Assembly: GCF_001436215.1 (NCBI RefSeq)
Contig: NZ_AYYP01000026.1
Span: forward strand, 1 to 42,633
Reading direction: 5' to 3'
DNA length: 42,633 bases
DNA from: Ligilactobacillus agilis DSM 20509
GTDB taxonomy: Bacteria > Bacillota > Bacilli > Lactobacillales > Lactobacillaceae
Shown here: piece by piece, positions 17,128 through 25,569 of the stretch
Numbering within the stretch: the first letter of the stretch is position 1
Layout: every line of letters starts with the position of its first letter
Translations under genes and position numbers: made by a program
The notes under the pieces: model-generated
Told to the model about the DNA's origin: nothing
Database searches by the model: none
What the model saw: the letters and a program-made list of their open reading frames with translations, nothing else

Positions 17128-17966
17128 ATGACAAATAGAATACGGAAATACCGCTGGGGACGCTGGTTAGTATTTTTAGTTGCCTTAGAGATTATTGCTT
17201 TAAGTATTAACTTTTTTACGCTCCTATAGACATTGCCGCGGGGGGAACGACTGGGATTGCCATCTTGGTGGAAGCAGTCTGGCAAATTGACAGGTCGTTA
17301 ACAGTCTTAGTTTGTAACCTGGCCATGATTGTCTTGGCGGGGGTGTTCTTAGAGCGAAAAGTGGTTAAAAATATTGCGGTAGGGAGTTTATTATTACCGT
17401 TACTAATGAAAATAACCCCGAGTTTTAAGGTGACCGATAATGAGTTGTTAGCCGTTATTATCGGTGGGGTGCTAATGGGCTTTGCGGTCGCGCTGCTGTA
17501 TCGAGTAAACGCTTCTAGTGGGGGAACGACGGTCCCACCATTAATCTTAAAAAAATATTTTTACTTAGATACGGCTTTTAGCTTAATGTTAATTGATCTA
17601 ACCGTCATTTTAATGAACGTTTTTGTAGCCGGCTTGAATGCTTTTTTCTTGGCTGCTTTTTCCCAAGTGGTGACTGCCTTAGTGATGCGCTATACGGAAG
17701 CTGGTTTGGACTTGAAATATCAAGTTCAGATTCTAAGTAACGACTTGCTTCCTCAAATTAAGGAAGCGTTGTTAGCAGAAAATAGTAGCTTGACTGTTTA
17801 CGATGTGGTTGGCGGTTACAGCCAAACCCCACGCCAACAGCTATTGTTAATTGTAGATCGTCAGGATTACGGGCGGTTGATTACTAGTATCCACGAAATC
17901 GATCCGCAGGCCTTTATAGTAACCTCGCAGGTAACCAAGGTTCACGGCGGTAAGTGGGGAATGTGA
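17128..17966 (+). pseudogene. YitT-family (DUF161/DUF2179) membrane protein gene with a frameshift
   Basis: From ATG 17128 (RBS GAAAGGA) the frame encodes MTNRIRKYRWGRWLVFL and one hydrophobic helix, then stops at 17227-17229. The next frame continues the same protein: FYAPIDIAAGGTTGIAIL, several membrane helices with the YitT motif NASSGGTTVPPLIL, and a C-terminal DUF2179 domain (about the last 75 residues, to KVHGGKWGM). The join is at T6 (17212-17217); one missing T restores a frame of about 279 residues, the family's usual size. Translation from an internal GTG/ATG would lose the first helix and the first GGTTG motif. YitT proteins are membrane proteins of poorly known function. It is either a recent loss or a sequencing error. 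Confidence 0.82.
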
Positions 17967-17996
17967 TTGTTTGTAAGTGAGTTAGTGAAGAAAATA

Positions 17997-18034
17997 AGCG
18001 CTGAAGGTGTGATATTGATGTCACCTTCAGCGCT
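17997..18034. terminator. Bidirectional terminator between convergent genes
   Basis: A perfect 13-bp stem, AGCGCTGAAGGTG (17997-18009) with CACCTTCAGCGCT (18022-18034). T-rich sequence follows on either strand (TATTAGTTT on plus, TTATTTTC on minus). The weak T tracts lower certainty, but its position between convergent genes fits. Confidence 0.72.
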
Positions 18035-18047
18035 ATTAGTTTAAGCT

Positions 18048-18377
18048 TTATTCGTAGGATAATTCGATTAAGAAAACGTTACTGTCGATTAAGTGGCTGC
18101 TTGTTGCCCAAACTTCATGGTAGCCACTTGGTCGGTGACCACTTTGCTCCCAAAAATAATCTAATAAATTACCGTGTTGGGCTAAAAAGTCGTCTTGCAG
18201 GCGGTTAACCATCAAGCGGTTTTGTGGAAAATAGATGTCAGCGTCTGCTATCTGTAAATCATCCTTAATAAAAATTTGAACGACGTTATCGTATTTATTT
18301 TTAGCAAAGTAGAAAGCCTCAGGGTGTCGTCTCAAATAAGAGAGGACATAAAAAATAGAATCAGAGTTACTTGCCAC
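18048..18377 (-). CDS. Small protein of unknown function
   Basis: A 109-residue soluble protein starting MASNSDSIFYVLSYLRRHPE, rich in aromatic residues (YFWEQSGHRPSGYHEVW, about residues 69-85). No signal peptide, membrane segment or known motif is apparent, and I do not recognise the family. It has an upstream AGGGGGAGCAA Shine-Dalgarno-like stretch on the minus strand and its own gap from the divergent phosphatase gene. Codon use looks like its neighbours, which argues for a real gene. Confidence 0.6.
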   Translation of the reverse strand: MASNSDSIFYVLSYLRRHPEAFYFAKNKYDNVVQIFIKDDLQIADADIYFPQNRLMVNRLQDDFLAQHGNLLDYFWEQSGHRPSGYHEVWATSSHLIDSNVFLIELSYE

Positions 18378-18473
18378 GGGTTGCTCCCCCTTATACGTGC
18401 TTAGTTTTTCTTAATTGTAACATTTTTTTAGGTAAAGCTAAAATTGAAAACGGTTAACCTAAAGAAATAAATT

Positions 18474-18502
18474 TTGAAACCATCTAAGGCAAAGTATATA
18501 AT
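18474..18502 (+). promoter_or_regulatory. Promoter of the phosphatase-manA unit
   Basis: TTGAAA (18474-18479), a 17-base spacer and TATAAT (18497-18502). The TTG at 18474 begins an open frame that runs into the phosphatase, but it is better explained as the -35 box. Confidence 0.75.
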
Positions 18503-18533
18503 TATTATGTGTAAGAAGAAAGGGGGGCTTTTA

Positions 18534-19223
18534 GTGGCGGTAGTACACTTTTACCTAGTAAGGCACGGACAGACCAAGCTAAATAAGAAGAGACGACTCC
18601 AAGGAGTGACCAACTCGCCGTTAACCAAAAAGGGGATTAGGATGGCCAAAAGGTTAGGTCAAGAGTTAAAGCAGATTAAGTTTGAAGCGGTGTATACGAG
18701 TGATTTGAAGCGAACACAAAAAACGGCTCAGTATATTATCGATGAAAACGAGGCCTATTACCCCCCCGTTTATCAAGATCCTGATTTACGTGAAATTAGC
18801 TTTGGTAAGTTTGAAGAGGCTAAGAATACTAAGATGATTCCCAAGGCCTTAAAAGCTTTGGGGTTACGGCGAATTTTGCAAGCGCTACTTAATGAAGAAC
18901 ATGTGGCTGAATTGACAGAGCTTTTCCGTTCCCTAGATGGGAATGAAGTGATTGAAGATGCTGATCACCTTACTTTGAGGATGACCCGTGCACTAACCAA
19001 TATTGGAAATCAGTACCAAGATAAGGGAGGAAACATCTTAATTGTTACCCACGGGTTAATTTTGTCCAACTTTATTGAGAGTTTGGAAGGTGAGGTGCCC
19101 CTCTTTTTATTAGATAATTCACGGGCTAGTCGGGTCGACTATGAAAATGGCAAGTTTAAGGTTATATACGTTAACAGAATGAAGTTAGATGATAAGGGGA
19201 TGGCTAAGGATGCTATATCCTAA
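18534..19223 (+). CDS. Histidine phosphatase family protein
   Basis: A 229-residue member of the phosphoglycerate-mutase-like histidine phosphatases. Residues FYLVRHGQTKLNKKRRLQG hold the RHG motif with phospho-accepting His11. The region VYTSDLKRTQKTAQ gives the conserved Arg, a Glu lies in LREISFGKFEE, and the second His is in VTHGLILSNF. GTG 18534 is chosen because AAAGGGGGG sits just upstream and the longer frame would start inside the promoter. It overlaps the serine hydrolase gene by 14 bases, so it leads a likely four-gene operon. The substrate is unknown; a mutase role is unlikely from the motif context. Confidence 0.88.
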   Translation: MAVVHFYLVRHGQTKLNKKRRLQGVTNSPLTKKGIRMAKRLGQELKQIKFEAVYTSDLKRTQKTAQYIIDENEAYYPPVYQDPDLREISFGKFEEAKNTKMIPKALKALGLRRILQALLNEEHVAELTELFRSLDGNEVIEDADHLTLRMTRALTNIGNQYQDKGGNILIVTHGLILSNFIESLEGEVPLFLLDNSRASRVDYENGKFKVIYVNRMKLDDKGMAKDAIS

Positions 19224-20238
19224 AACCACTGCATTAATTCACGAGCTAGTCACAAAGCAGGTAGTTCCTGGGGTAAGCTATGCCTATTTACACCAAGGCC
19301 AACTTCAAACCGGGGTATTTGGTTTAGCCCAGTTAAAACCAACCAAAGAAAAGTTAAGACCGGGCATGTATTACGACTTAGCATCTTTGACTAAGGTCAT
19401 AGGTACTACTACCGTAATTTTAAAGTTAATAGCCAGTGGTCGGCTGGGAGTCGATGATGCGGTTACCAAATATTTACCGGCCTTTAAGGACCAGCGGGTT
19501 ACCATTAGGCATTTATTAACGCACACTTCGGCCATTAGTGGTTACATAAAAAATCGTGATGAACTAAGTCCTGCGGCCTTGTTAGCTGCACTACATCAAC
19601 TTAAAGTTGGTAGTGGTTTAGGAAAAAAGGTTGTTTACACGGACATCGGGTTGATTTTTTTAGGAGAAATCATAGAGAGCTTTTATCAGCAACCGGTCCA
19701 AAGGGTGATTGAAAAAGAAGTTCTAGCTAGGTTAGGATTGAGTCAAAGTACCTTTAATCCACCTCTAAGCTTAGCGGTTCCAACTGAATTGACGGCTAAA
19801 CGTGGTTTAATTAGAGGGCAGGTGCACGACCCTAAGGCCTACACCCTAAAAGAGCATTGTGGTTCTGCTGGCTTGTTCATGACCTTACATGATATGGTTA
19901 AGTTTAGCCAGTGGCTCTTACAACCAGACTCTACGCCAGGGCCACTTGATTCTAAAATGGTAAGCGCTCTTTTTAAGGATTGGACTCCTAGTGGGCACGA
20001 TGGTCGTTCACTTGGTTGGGATTTACGGTACACTTGGCAAAACCAAGCTTGCCTTTATCACACTGGTTATACCGGGACGATGCTATTAATAGACCAGGCT
20101 AATCAAGATGCACTAATTTTACTAACTAACCGGGTACACCCCGCTGGTAACAACCAGGCTTTTTTAGCCCAGCGTGAATTACTTTTGGGACAATATTTAC
20201 GTGAAAAATATTTTTATGAAAAGGATGGAAGCAAATGA
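19210..20238 (+). CDS. Serine hydrolase, beta-lactamase/class C-like family
   Basis: A 342-residue protein of the beta-lactamase-like (PBP4*/EstB-type) serine hydrolases. The SxxK motif is SLTK (Ser59, Lys62), the second motif is YTDIG in place of YxN, and HTGYTG replaces KTG. There is no signal peptide or transmembrane segment, so it is probably a cytoplasmic esterase or peptidase rather than an antibiotic resistance enzyme. ATG 19210 is preferred over ATG 19189, since AAGGGG (19195-19200) is spaced correctly for it. It overlaps the phosphatase upstream and, by 4 bases, manA downstream. Confidence 0.83.
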   Translation: MLYPKTTALIHELVTKQVVPGVSYAYLHQGQLQTGVFGLAQLKPTKEKLRPGMYYDLASLTKVIGTTTVILKLIASGRLGVDDAVTKYLPAFKDQRVTIRHLLTHTSAISGYIKNRDELSPAALLAALHQLKVGSGLGKKVVYTDIGLIFLGEIIESFYQQPVQRVIEKEVLARLGLSQSTFNPPLSLAVPTELTAKRGLIRGQVHDPKAYTLKEHCGSAGLFMTLHDMVKFSQWLLQPDSTPGPLDSKMVSALFKDWTPSGHDGRSLGWDLRYTWQNQACLYHTGYTGTMLLIDQANQDALILLTNRVHPAGNNQAFLAQRELLLGQYLREKYFYEKDGSK

Positions 20239-21203
20239 CAGCACCACTATTTTTAAAACCTTATTTTCAAGAAAAAATGTGGGGTGGTAAGCGCCTCAAA
20301 ACGGAATTTGGCTATGAAATTCCTAGTGACACTACCGGGGAGTGCTGGGCAATTTCGGCTCACCCCCACGGACCGGCTGTAATTGAAAATGGCCCCTACC
20401 AAGGCTTGAATCTAGCTGAGCTTTGGCAACAACACCGGGAAGTTTTTGGAAACGCCAAAGGTGATGTTTTTCCCTTATTAACTAAAATTTTAGATGCACG
20501 TGATGACTTATCTGTGCAAGTCCACCCAAATGATGCTTACGCATTAAAACATGAAGGTGAGTTGGGCAAAACGGAATGTTGGTATGTTTTAGCTGCTGAT
20601 GAGGGAGCGGAAATGATTTATGGTCACCACGCCCAAACTAAAGCAGAGTTAAAGCAACTGATTGAAGCTGGAGACTGGCAACACTTATTAAGACGGGTCC
20701 CAGTCAAAGCCGGCGACTTTCTTTACGTTCCTAGTGGGACCGTGCATGCAATCGGTAAGGGGATTATGGTATTAGAAACCCAACAAAGTTCTGATACAAC
20801 TTATCGCCTGTATGATTTTGATCGGGTTGATAAAAAGACGGGCCAAAAGCGTGAATTGCACTTACAACAATCAATTGACGTTATCAACGTTCCCCACGTT
20901 GACCCTAAGCTAAACCGTGAAGTGAAACAGGTGGCTGGAATTGAGGTAACGACCTTTGTAGATACTGACTTCTTTAAGGTTCAGCGTTGGCAATTAGCTG
21001 GTCAAGCCGGAAGTCTAATCCGCAATAGTGATGAACCTTATACCTTGGTTTCTGTGATTGCTGGTAGTGGCAAGCTAACCGTAGCCGGTATAGACTATGA
21101 GTTACAAAAGGGGCAACACTTTATCTTGCCAAATGATGTCAAAGAGTGGCAGCTAGAAGGAACACTAACGCTAATTGCTTCCGTTCCAGGTAAGAAGGCC
21201 TAG
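20235..21203 (+). CDS. manA: Mannose-6-phosphate isomerase, class I
   Basis: Zinc enzyme interconverting mannose-6-phosphate and fructose-6-phosphate, linking mannose to glycolysis and to sugar-nucleotide synthesis. The 322-residue length is that of the short Firmicute type. Motifs: KPYFQEKMWGGKRL at the N-terminus, LSVQVHPNDAYAL (zinc-binding His), GKTECWYVL and VPSGTVHAIGKG. ATGA overlap with the upstream serine hydrolase indicates coupling. The nucleoside hydrolase follows 23 bases downstream. Confidence 0.95.
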   Translation: MTAPLFLKPYFQEKMWGGKRLKTEFGYEIPSDTTGECWAISAHPHGPAVIENGPYQGLNLAELWQQHREVFGNAKGDVFPLLTKILDARDDLSVQVHPNDAYALKHEGELGKTECWYVLAADEGAEMIYGHHAQTKAELKQLIEAGDWQHLLRRVPVKAGDFLYVPSGTVHAIGKGIMVLETQQSSDTTYRLYDFDRVDKKTGQKRELHLQQSIDVINVPHVDPKLNREVKQVAGIEVTTFVDTDFFKVQRWQLAGQAGSLIRNSDEPYTLVSVIAGSGKLTVAGIDYELQKGQHFILPNDVKEWQLEGTLTLIASVPGKKA

Positions 21204-21226
21204 CTAAGGAAAGGATAGAATTATAG

Positions 21227-22165
21227 ATGAAAAAAGTATATTTTAGTCATGATGGTGGCGTTGACGACATTATTTCTCTCTTTTTACTCTTGCAGATGGA
21301 ATCAGTTGACCTAATCGGGGTTGGTGTTATGGGAGCTGATTCTTACTTGCAACCAGCTAGTGAAGCTAGTCGCAAAGTAATTGATCGCTTTGCACCAACT
21401 AAGAAATTAGCAGTAGCTAACTCAAATGCCCGGGCAGTTCATCCTTTTCCAAAGGAATGGCGATTAGATGCTTACTCGGAGAATGCATTGCCAATTTTAA
21501 ACGAGAGCGGTAAGATAGTAACTCCGGTAGCAGCTAAGCCGGCTCACTTGGATTTAATTGACAAACTAGAGGCTAGTTCAGAAAAGGTAACCTTACTATT
21601 TACCGGCCCCTTAACAGATTTAGCTATGGCTTTAGAATTAAAGCCGGTAATTGCCGATAAGATTGAAGAATTGCGCTGGATGGGAGGTTCGTTTTTGAAG
21701 GAAGGTAATGTGGCCGAACCCGATTGTGATGGTACCCAGGAATGGAATGCTTTCTGGGATCCAGAGGCTGTTAAAACAGTTTTTGATTCCAAGATTCCCC
21801 TAACAATGGTGGCACTAGAAAGCACTAATAATGTACCCTTGACTAATGATATTCGCCTTAGCTGGGCTAAAAACCGGCGCTACATTGGCCTTGATTTTAT
21901 TGGAAATAGTTACGCCTTTGTACCGGAGTTACGCGATTTTCCTACTAACTCAACCTATTACCTTTGGGATGTTTTGACGACTTGCAGTCTATATAAGCCT
22001 GATTTGGTTAAGGAAAAAGAAATTAAGTGTGATGTTATGACCCAAGCACCTAGTGATGGTCGGACCTACTTAAGCGAAAATGGGCGTGAGGCTAAATTAG
22101 TATACGATGTTGATCATGATAGCTTTTTTGAAACGATTATGGAATTAGCTAAGCGTGCCCAGTAA
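21227..22165 (+). CDS. Nucleoside hydrolase (IunH/Rih family)
   Basis: Calcium-dependent N-ribohydrolase releasing bases from nucleosides. The metal-binding N-terminal motif appears as SHDGGVDDIISLF, with Asp9, Asp13 and Asp14. Further family features are LLFTGPLTDLAMAL and the C-terminal VYDVDHDSFFETIME. Length 312 aa is normal. The first motif differs from the canonical DxDPGxDD, having HDGGVDD, so activity or specificity may differ. It ends the manA unit before a strong terminator. Pyrimidine versus purine preference cannot be told. Confidence 0.87.
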   Translation: MKKVYFSHDGGVDDIISLFLLLQMESVDLIGVGVMGADSYLQPASEASRKVIDRFAPTKKLAVANSNARAVHPFPKEWRLDAYSENALPILNESGKIVTPVAAKPAHLDLIDKLEASSEKVTLLFTGPLTDLAMALELKPVIADKIEELRWMGGSFLKEGNVAEPDCDGTQEWNAFWDPEAVKTVFDSKIPLTMVALESTNNVPLTNDIRLSWAKNRRYIGLDFIGNSYAFVPELRDFPTNSTYYLWDVLTTCSLYKPDLVKEKEIKCDVMTQAPSDGRTYLSENGREAKLVYDVDHDSFFETIMELAKRAQ

Positions 22166-22169
22166 GCAC

Positions 22170-22213
22170 AACAAAGCAACCTCTGACGCAAATCAGAGGT
22201 TGCTTTGTTTTTT
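22170..22213. terminator. Strong bidirectional terminator
   Basis: A perfect 17-bp stem (AACAAAGCAACCTCTGA with TCAGAGGTTGCTTTGTT) has a 6-base loop and a T tract on the plus side. The NUDIX gene on the minus strand ends at its right edge, so it serves both. Confidence 0.92.
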
Positions 22214-22616
22214 ATTTGAGCAGACTTTGTAAATAAGGAACAACATTTTCACCGGCTAAGTCGCCTAACCCGGTAATCCATCTGTACTGGTCATGTTCTT
22301 CAAAGTCTAGATTGACATCAGTTTTTGAATCTACCAGTAGGTGGGCGGCATAAACCAGTCTAGTAAACACTAGTTGGCCGTCTAAGTTGCTATCTTCATG
22401 GAGAATGTTTTCGAGTTCAATCTCTAATCCAACTTCTTCACGACATTCTCTAATGGCGGCCATTCTTGGTAATTCACCAACCTCGACCCGGCCGCCAGGA
22501 ATGTCCCAATGAGCAGGGTAAACATTTTTTTGTCCGCGTTTAATCTTATTTCGCCTAATTACTAAGTATTTCCCATGAGCTTTGATGAGACTATGTGCGA
22601 TTAACTTATTTTCCAT
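22212..22616 (-). CDS. NUDIX hydrolase
   Basis: A 134-residue pyrophosphohydrolase. The Nudix box GX5EX7REUXEEXGU is present from about residue 41: GGRVEVGELPRMAAIRECRE followed by EVGLEIE. The N-terminus VIRRNKIKRGQKNVYPAHWD and the C-terminal HDQYRWITG resemble MutT-type 8-oxo-dGTP or nucleotide-sugar hydrolases. The substrate is not determinable. It is a single gene, convergent with the nucleoside hydrolase. Confidence 0.9.
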   Translation of the reverse strand: MENKLIAHSLIKAHGKYLVIRRNKIKRGQKNVYPAHWDIPGGRVEVGELPRMAAIRECREEVGLEIELENILHEDSNLDGQLVFTRLVYAAHLLVDSKTDVNLDFEEHDQYRWITGLGDLAGENVVPYLQSLLK

Positions 22617-22702
22617 GCGCTTTCCCCCGCGTAATTATAAGTGGTAAGTTCATAAATTATCGCACATCTTTTACAGTTTAGCTAGGGTTTAAGCACTAAA
22701 AT

Positions 22703-22731
22703 TCCCCTAGGTTAGCCAGTTAACCTAGGGA
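22703..22731 (-). terminator. Terminator of murT-gatD
   Basis: On the minus strand, CCCTAGGTTA and TAACCTAGGG (plus coordinates 22721-22730 and 22705-22714) form a perfect 10-bp stem with a 6-base loop, then GAATTTTAG follows. It lies a few bases after the gatD stop. Confidence 0.7.
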
Positions 22732-22737
22732 AATGCC

Positions 22738-23439
22738 TTAGTCAATTTGCGCTAGCGTAGCTTCTGCTTGACTAAAATCAGCTTGAGGGTATTTACGTTT
22801 TAATGCTAGTAACAAAATTCGTTTGGCTAGATTATGATTTCTAGCTAAAATTGGCCCGTGGAAGTATGAACAAAAGGTGTTCTTATAGATTGCACCTTCA
22901 GTTTGATCCTGACCATTATTACCGTGGCCGGTTAAGACTTTACCTAAAGGCCGTTCGCCAGCACCGAGGTAAGTGACCCCGTTATGGTTTTCAAAGCCAA
23001 CGTAAACTTCACCAGTCTCTTCGTTTTTGATATCAATATCACCGATAAAGCGGTTATGGTCTTGGCTCTTTGTATAGTGAGGTAAGGCTGAGATACCTTC
23101 GATTCGCTGACCGTTAGCGCCAATATAATACTGGCCTAAAAGTTGATAACCACCACAAATTGCTAAAACGGGGCCGTTATCTTCAATAAAAGAGGTTAGG
23201 GCAGCTTTTTTACTCTGAATATCCTTAGAAACAATCACCTGCTCGTAGTCTTGACCGCCACCAAACAAGGCTAAATCAAAATTAGTGGGGTCAAAAGTTT
23301 GGTCTAGGGAGATCACTTCTGAAGTCAGGGTGACGTTAATTTTTTTAGCGTAATAATTTAAAACTAAAATATTACCGATGTCTCCGTAAGTGTTCATTAA
23401 ATCACCGTATAGGTGGGCAACGTGTAATGAGTAAGGCAT
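22738..23439 (-). CDS. gatD: Lipid II isoglutaminyl synthase, glutaminase subunit GatD
   Basis: Class I glutamine amidotransferase that supplies ammonia to MurT for amidation of the D-glutamate in lipid II at the cytoplasmic membrane. In 233 residues it shows the CobQ/CobB-like fold, with nucleophile Cys95 in VLAICGGYQLLGQYY and His194 in SYFHGPILARN. Its ATG overlaps the murT stop (TAATG) so the subunits are coupled. It is the usual partner arrangement in Firmicutes and is closed by a terminator. Confidence 0.95.
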   Translation of the reverse strand: MPYSLHVAHLYGDLMNTYGDIGNILVLNYYAKKINVTLTSEVISLDQTFDPTNFDLALFGGGQDYEQVIVSKDIQSKKAALTSFIEDNGPVLAICGGYQLLGQYYIGANGQRIEGISALPHYTKSQDHNRFIGDIDIKNEETGEVYVGFENHNGVTYLGAGERPLGKVLTGHGNNGQDQTEGAIYKNTFCSYFHGPILARNHNLAKRILLLALKRKYPQADFSQAEATLAQID

Positions 23440-24788
23440 TATTCCATCCCTCCCTTAATATAACCTTCGCTTGCCAGTAGTTTACGTAACTGTAAGACGG
23501 CGGTATAGGTTGCAAGTACATAGACGTGTTTAGTAGGCATCTGTTTAACCTTGGCTAAAACGGCCTCTAATTTAGGCTCTTGGTCAAAGTTTGCCTCAGG
23601 TACACCGGCCACGCGCATTCTAAAAGTAATATCTTTATACCGCTCACCCCCGGTTAAAACGGCGGGAATCCGCTCAAACGGTAGGTCTTCGAAGCGACCA
23701 TCCCAAATCCAGGAGGTGTCAATTCCGTCTGCATAGTTAGCATTTAATAAGACCGCTAAAGAAAATGGTTCGGGGTCGGTTTTTATCATTTCCAAGACTT
23801 GATCAAGCCCGACGGGGTTTTTAACTAGGATTAAAGTCAGTTCCTTATCAGCAAGCTTAATAACTTCTTGGCGTCCAAAAACCTTTTCGTCAGGATCGTC
23901 TAGGGCGGCTTGAATTAAGTCTGGGCTAACACCTAGGTGAGCTCCAACCGCAAAGGCGGCTAAGGCATTATAGATATTATAGGTCCCACCGATATGAAGC
24001 GTAAGCGGCTGGCCGTTTACTTCAAACTTGGAAGCTTGTGGGCTTTGGCTGATTAGCTTAGTAACTTTATAGGTTAACTCGGGCCGTTTAAAACCACAGT
24101 TAGGGCAGTAGTACTTACCTAGGTTGCTGTAAGTCAAATTTTTATAGGCCAAGATGCGTTGACATTTGGGACACAGTAAGCCATCCGTATTGGCAGGGGC
24201 CTTTTGGTCGTAATCAGCACGGTGGTCAAAACCATAGTAGATAACTGGGTTAGGTAACTCAACGCTATTGAAAATAGGGGCATCCCCATTGGCAATGATG
24301 GTGGCTTTGGGATGCATCCTCACCCCAGTTAAGATTTTTTCGTAGGTCGTGTAGATTTCACCATAACGATCCATTTGGTCTCTAAATAAGTTAGTCAGCA
24401 CAAAGGCGCTTGGTTTAATGTATTGAGAAATAAGGGGAACGTTAGCCTCATCTGTTTCTAGGACGGCTAAATTTTTGCCACTTTTGGCTTTCTTATGGGT
24501 CAAAAAGGCAGTTACGATTCCCTGTTTCATATTAGAACCGCTGGGATTAGTCAATAGGTTAGGGTATTTTTGTCTTAGTACCTTAACGGTTAAAGCGGTT
24601 GTCAAAGTCTTTCCATTGGTTCCGGTGATAATGACGATTTCATAATCTTTGGCTAAACTTTTTAGTACGTCCGGATCAAGTTGCAGGGTAATTTTTCCGG
24701 GTAAGGCAGTTCCGCCGTGCAAAAATTTGTGTAAAAACCAATATGAACTTTTACCAGCACTAATTGCTAGTGAACTTTTGATAGACAT
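23439..24788 (-). CDS. murT: Lipid II isoglutaminyl synthase, Mur-ligase-like subunit MurT
   Basis: ATP-dependent Mur-ligase homologue that, with GatD, converts D-iGlu of lipid II to D-iGln. It has the ATP-binding motif VIITGTNGKTLTT (about residues 52-64), a Mur-ligase central domain with an inserted zinc ribbon (CPKCQRIL and YYCPNCGF, four Cys) and a C-terminal DUF1727 domain. I start at the second ATG (24788), as GAGGA is correctly spaced for it and too close to the first (24794). About 449 residues, normal for MurT. Confidence 0.94.
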   Translation of the reverse strand: MSIKSSLAISAGKSSYWFLHKFLHGGTALPGKITLQLDPDVLKSLAKDYEIVIITGTNGKTLTTALTVKVLRQKYPNLLTNPSGSNMKQGIVTAFLTHKKAKSGKNLAVLETDEANVPLISQYIKPSAFVLTNLFRDQMDRYGEIYTTYEKILTGVRMHPKATIIANGDAPIFNSVELPNPVIYYGFDHRADYDQKAPANTDGLLCPKCQRILAYKNLTYSNLGKYYCPNCGFKRPELTYKVTKLISQSPQASKFEVNGQPLTLHIGGTYNIYNALAAFAVGAHLGVSPDLIQAALDDPDEKVFGRQEVIKLADKELTLILVKNPVGLDQVLEMIKTDPEPFSLAVLLNANYADGIDTSWIWDGRFEDLPFERIPAVLTGGERYKDITFRMRVAGVPEANFDQEPKLEAVLAKVKQMPTKHVYVLATYTAVLQLRKLLASEGYIKGGME

Positions 24789-24914
24789 AAACATTCCTCA
24801 TCTTGTTTTAACTTAATATCTAAATGTTAGCACATCTTAATTAATAAGCTAGCAAAAAGTTTTGATTATTAGCTATTTTTAAAAAAGCGGTGTTTCTTAG
24901 GGGATTTTTTCTAT

Positions 24915-24943
24915 TTGTATTCACAGAAAGGTTAAGCTATACT
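24915..24943 (+). promoter_or_regulatory. Promoter of the tdk-prfA operon
   Basis: TTGTAT (24915-24920), a 17-base spacer, and TATACT (24938-24943), placed 35 bases before tdk in the divergent gap after murT. Confidence 0.65.
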
Positions 24944-24977
24944 AAAAAGGGAAGACTAAATTTGGGATGTGAAAAAA

Positions 24978-25568
24978 GTGGCACAGCTTTTTTTTCGTTA
25001 TGGTGCGATGAATAGTGGTAAAACGATTGAGATTTTAAAGGTTGCCCATAACTATGAAGAACAGGACAAACAGGTAATTATATTAACAAGTGGCCTGGAT
25101 GATCGTGACGAGGTTGGCTATGTTTCAAGTAGGATTGGAATGAAGCGCAAAGCCTTGCCGGTCTTTAGTCAAACTAACATTTATGACGAAGTAATTAAAC
25201 ACAATGCCGCTGCAGATTGTATTCTAATTGATGAGGCGCAATTTTTACAAAAGCATCATGTGCTAGAACTGACTAAAATCGTGGATGAATTGGGAATTCC
25301 TGTTATGACCTTTGGCTTGAAAAATGATTTCCGTAATGAATTATTTGAGGGGTCAAAATATTTGCTGTTGTATGCCGATAAAATAGAAGAAATGAAAACG
25401 ATTTGTTGGTTCTGCCAGAAGAAGGCAACGATGAATTTACGGGTGCATAACAATCAGCCAGTCTATGCTGGGGAACAAATTCAAATTGGGGGAAATGAGG
25501 CCTATTATCCAGTTTGCCGTCGGCATTATTTTAACCCTGATTTAGAAATGATGAGTAAAGGAGAATAA
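24978..25568 (+). CDS. tdk: Thymidine kinase
   Basis: Type II thymidine kinase for salvage of thymidine to dTMP. Walker A is YGAMNSGKT near the N-terminus, Walker B is [10 protein letters not shown], and the zinc/lasso region has CWFC (CxxC) and VCRRHY. The family normally begins MAQLFF, which matches GTG 24978 (GTG-GCA-CAG). The longer frame from GTG 24969 adds three residues, and GGGATGTGA provides a Shine-Dalgarno-like match for the chosen start. 196 residues. Its stop is separated from prfA by one base, so the two are coupled. Confidence 0.93.
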   Translation: MAQLFFRYGAMNSGKTIEILKVAHNYEEQDKQVIILTSGLDDRDEVGYVSSRIGMKRKALPVFSQTNIYDEVIKHNAAADCILIDEAQFLQKHHVLELTKIVDELGIPVMTFGLKNDFRNELFEGSKYLLLYADKIEEMKTICWFCQKKATMNLRVHNNQPVYAGEQIQIGGNEAYYPVCRRHYFNPDLEMMSKGE

Positions 25569-25569
25569 A

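Noticed and set aside
18474-18533. N-terminal extension of the histidine phosphatase from TTG 18474
   Set aside because: The TTG is part of a -35 box with a good -10 17 bases later, and a strong ribosome binding site marks GTG 18534 instead.
19210-20238. Beta-lactamase resistance gene
   Set aside because: It lacks a signal peptide, and the YxN and KTG motifs are altered, which fits a cytoplasmic serine hydrolase rather than a resistance enzyme.
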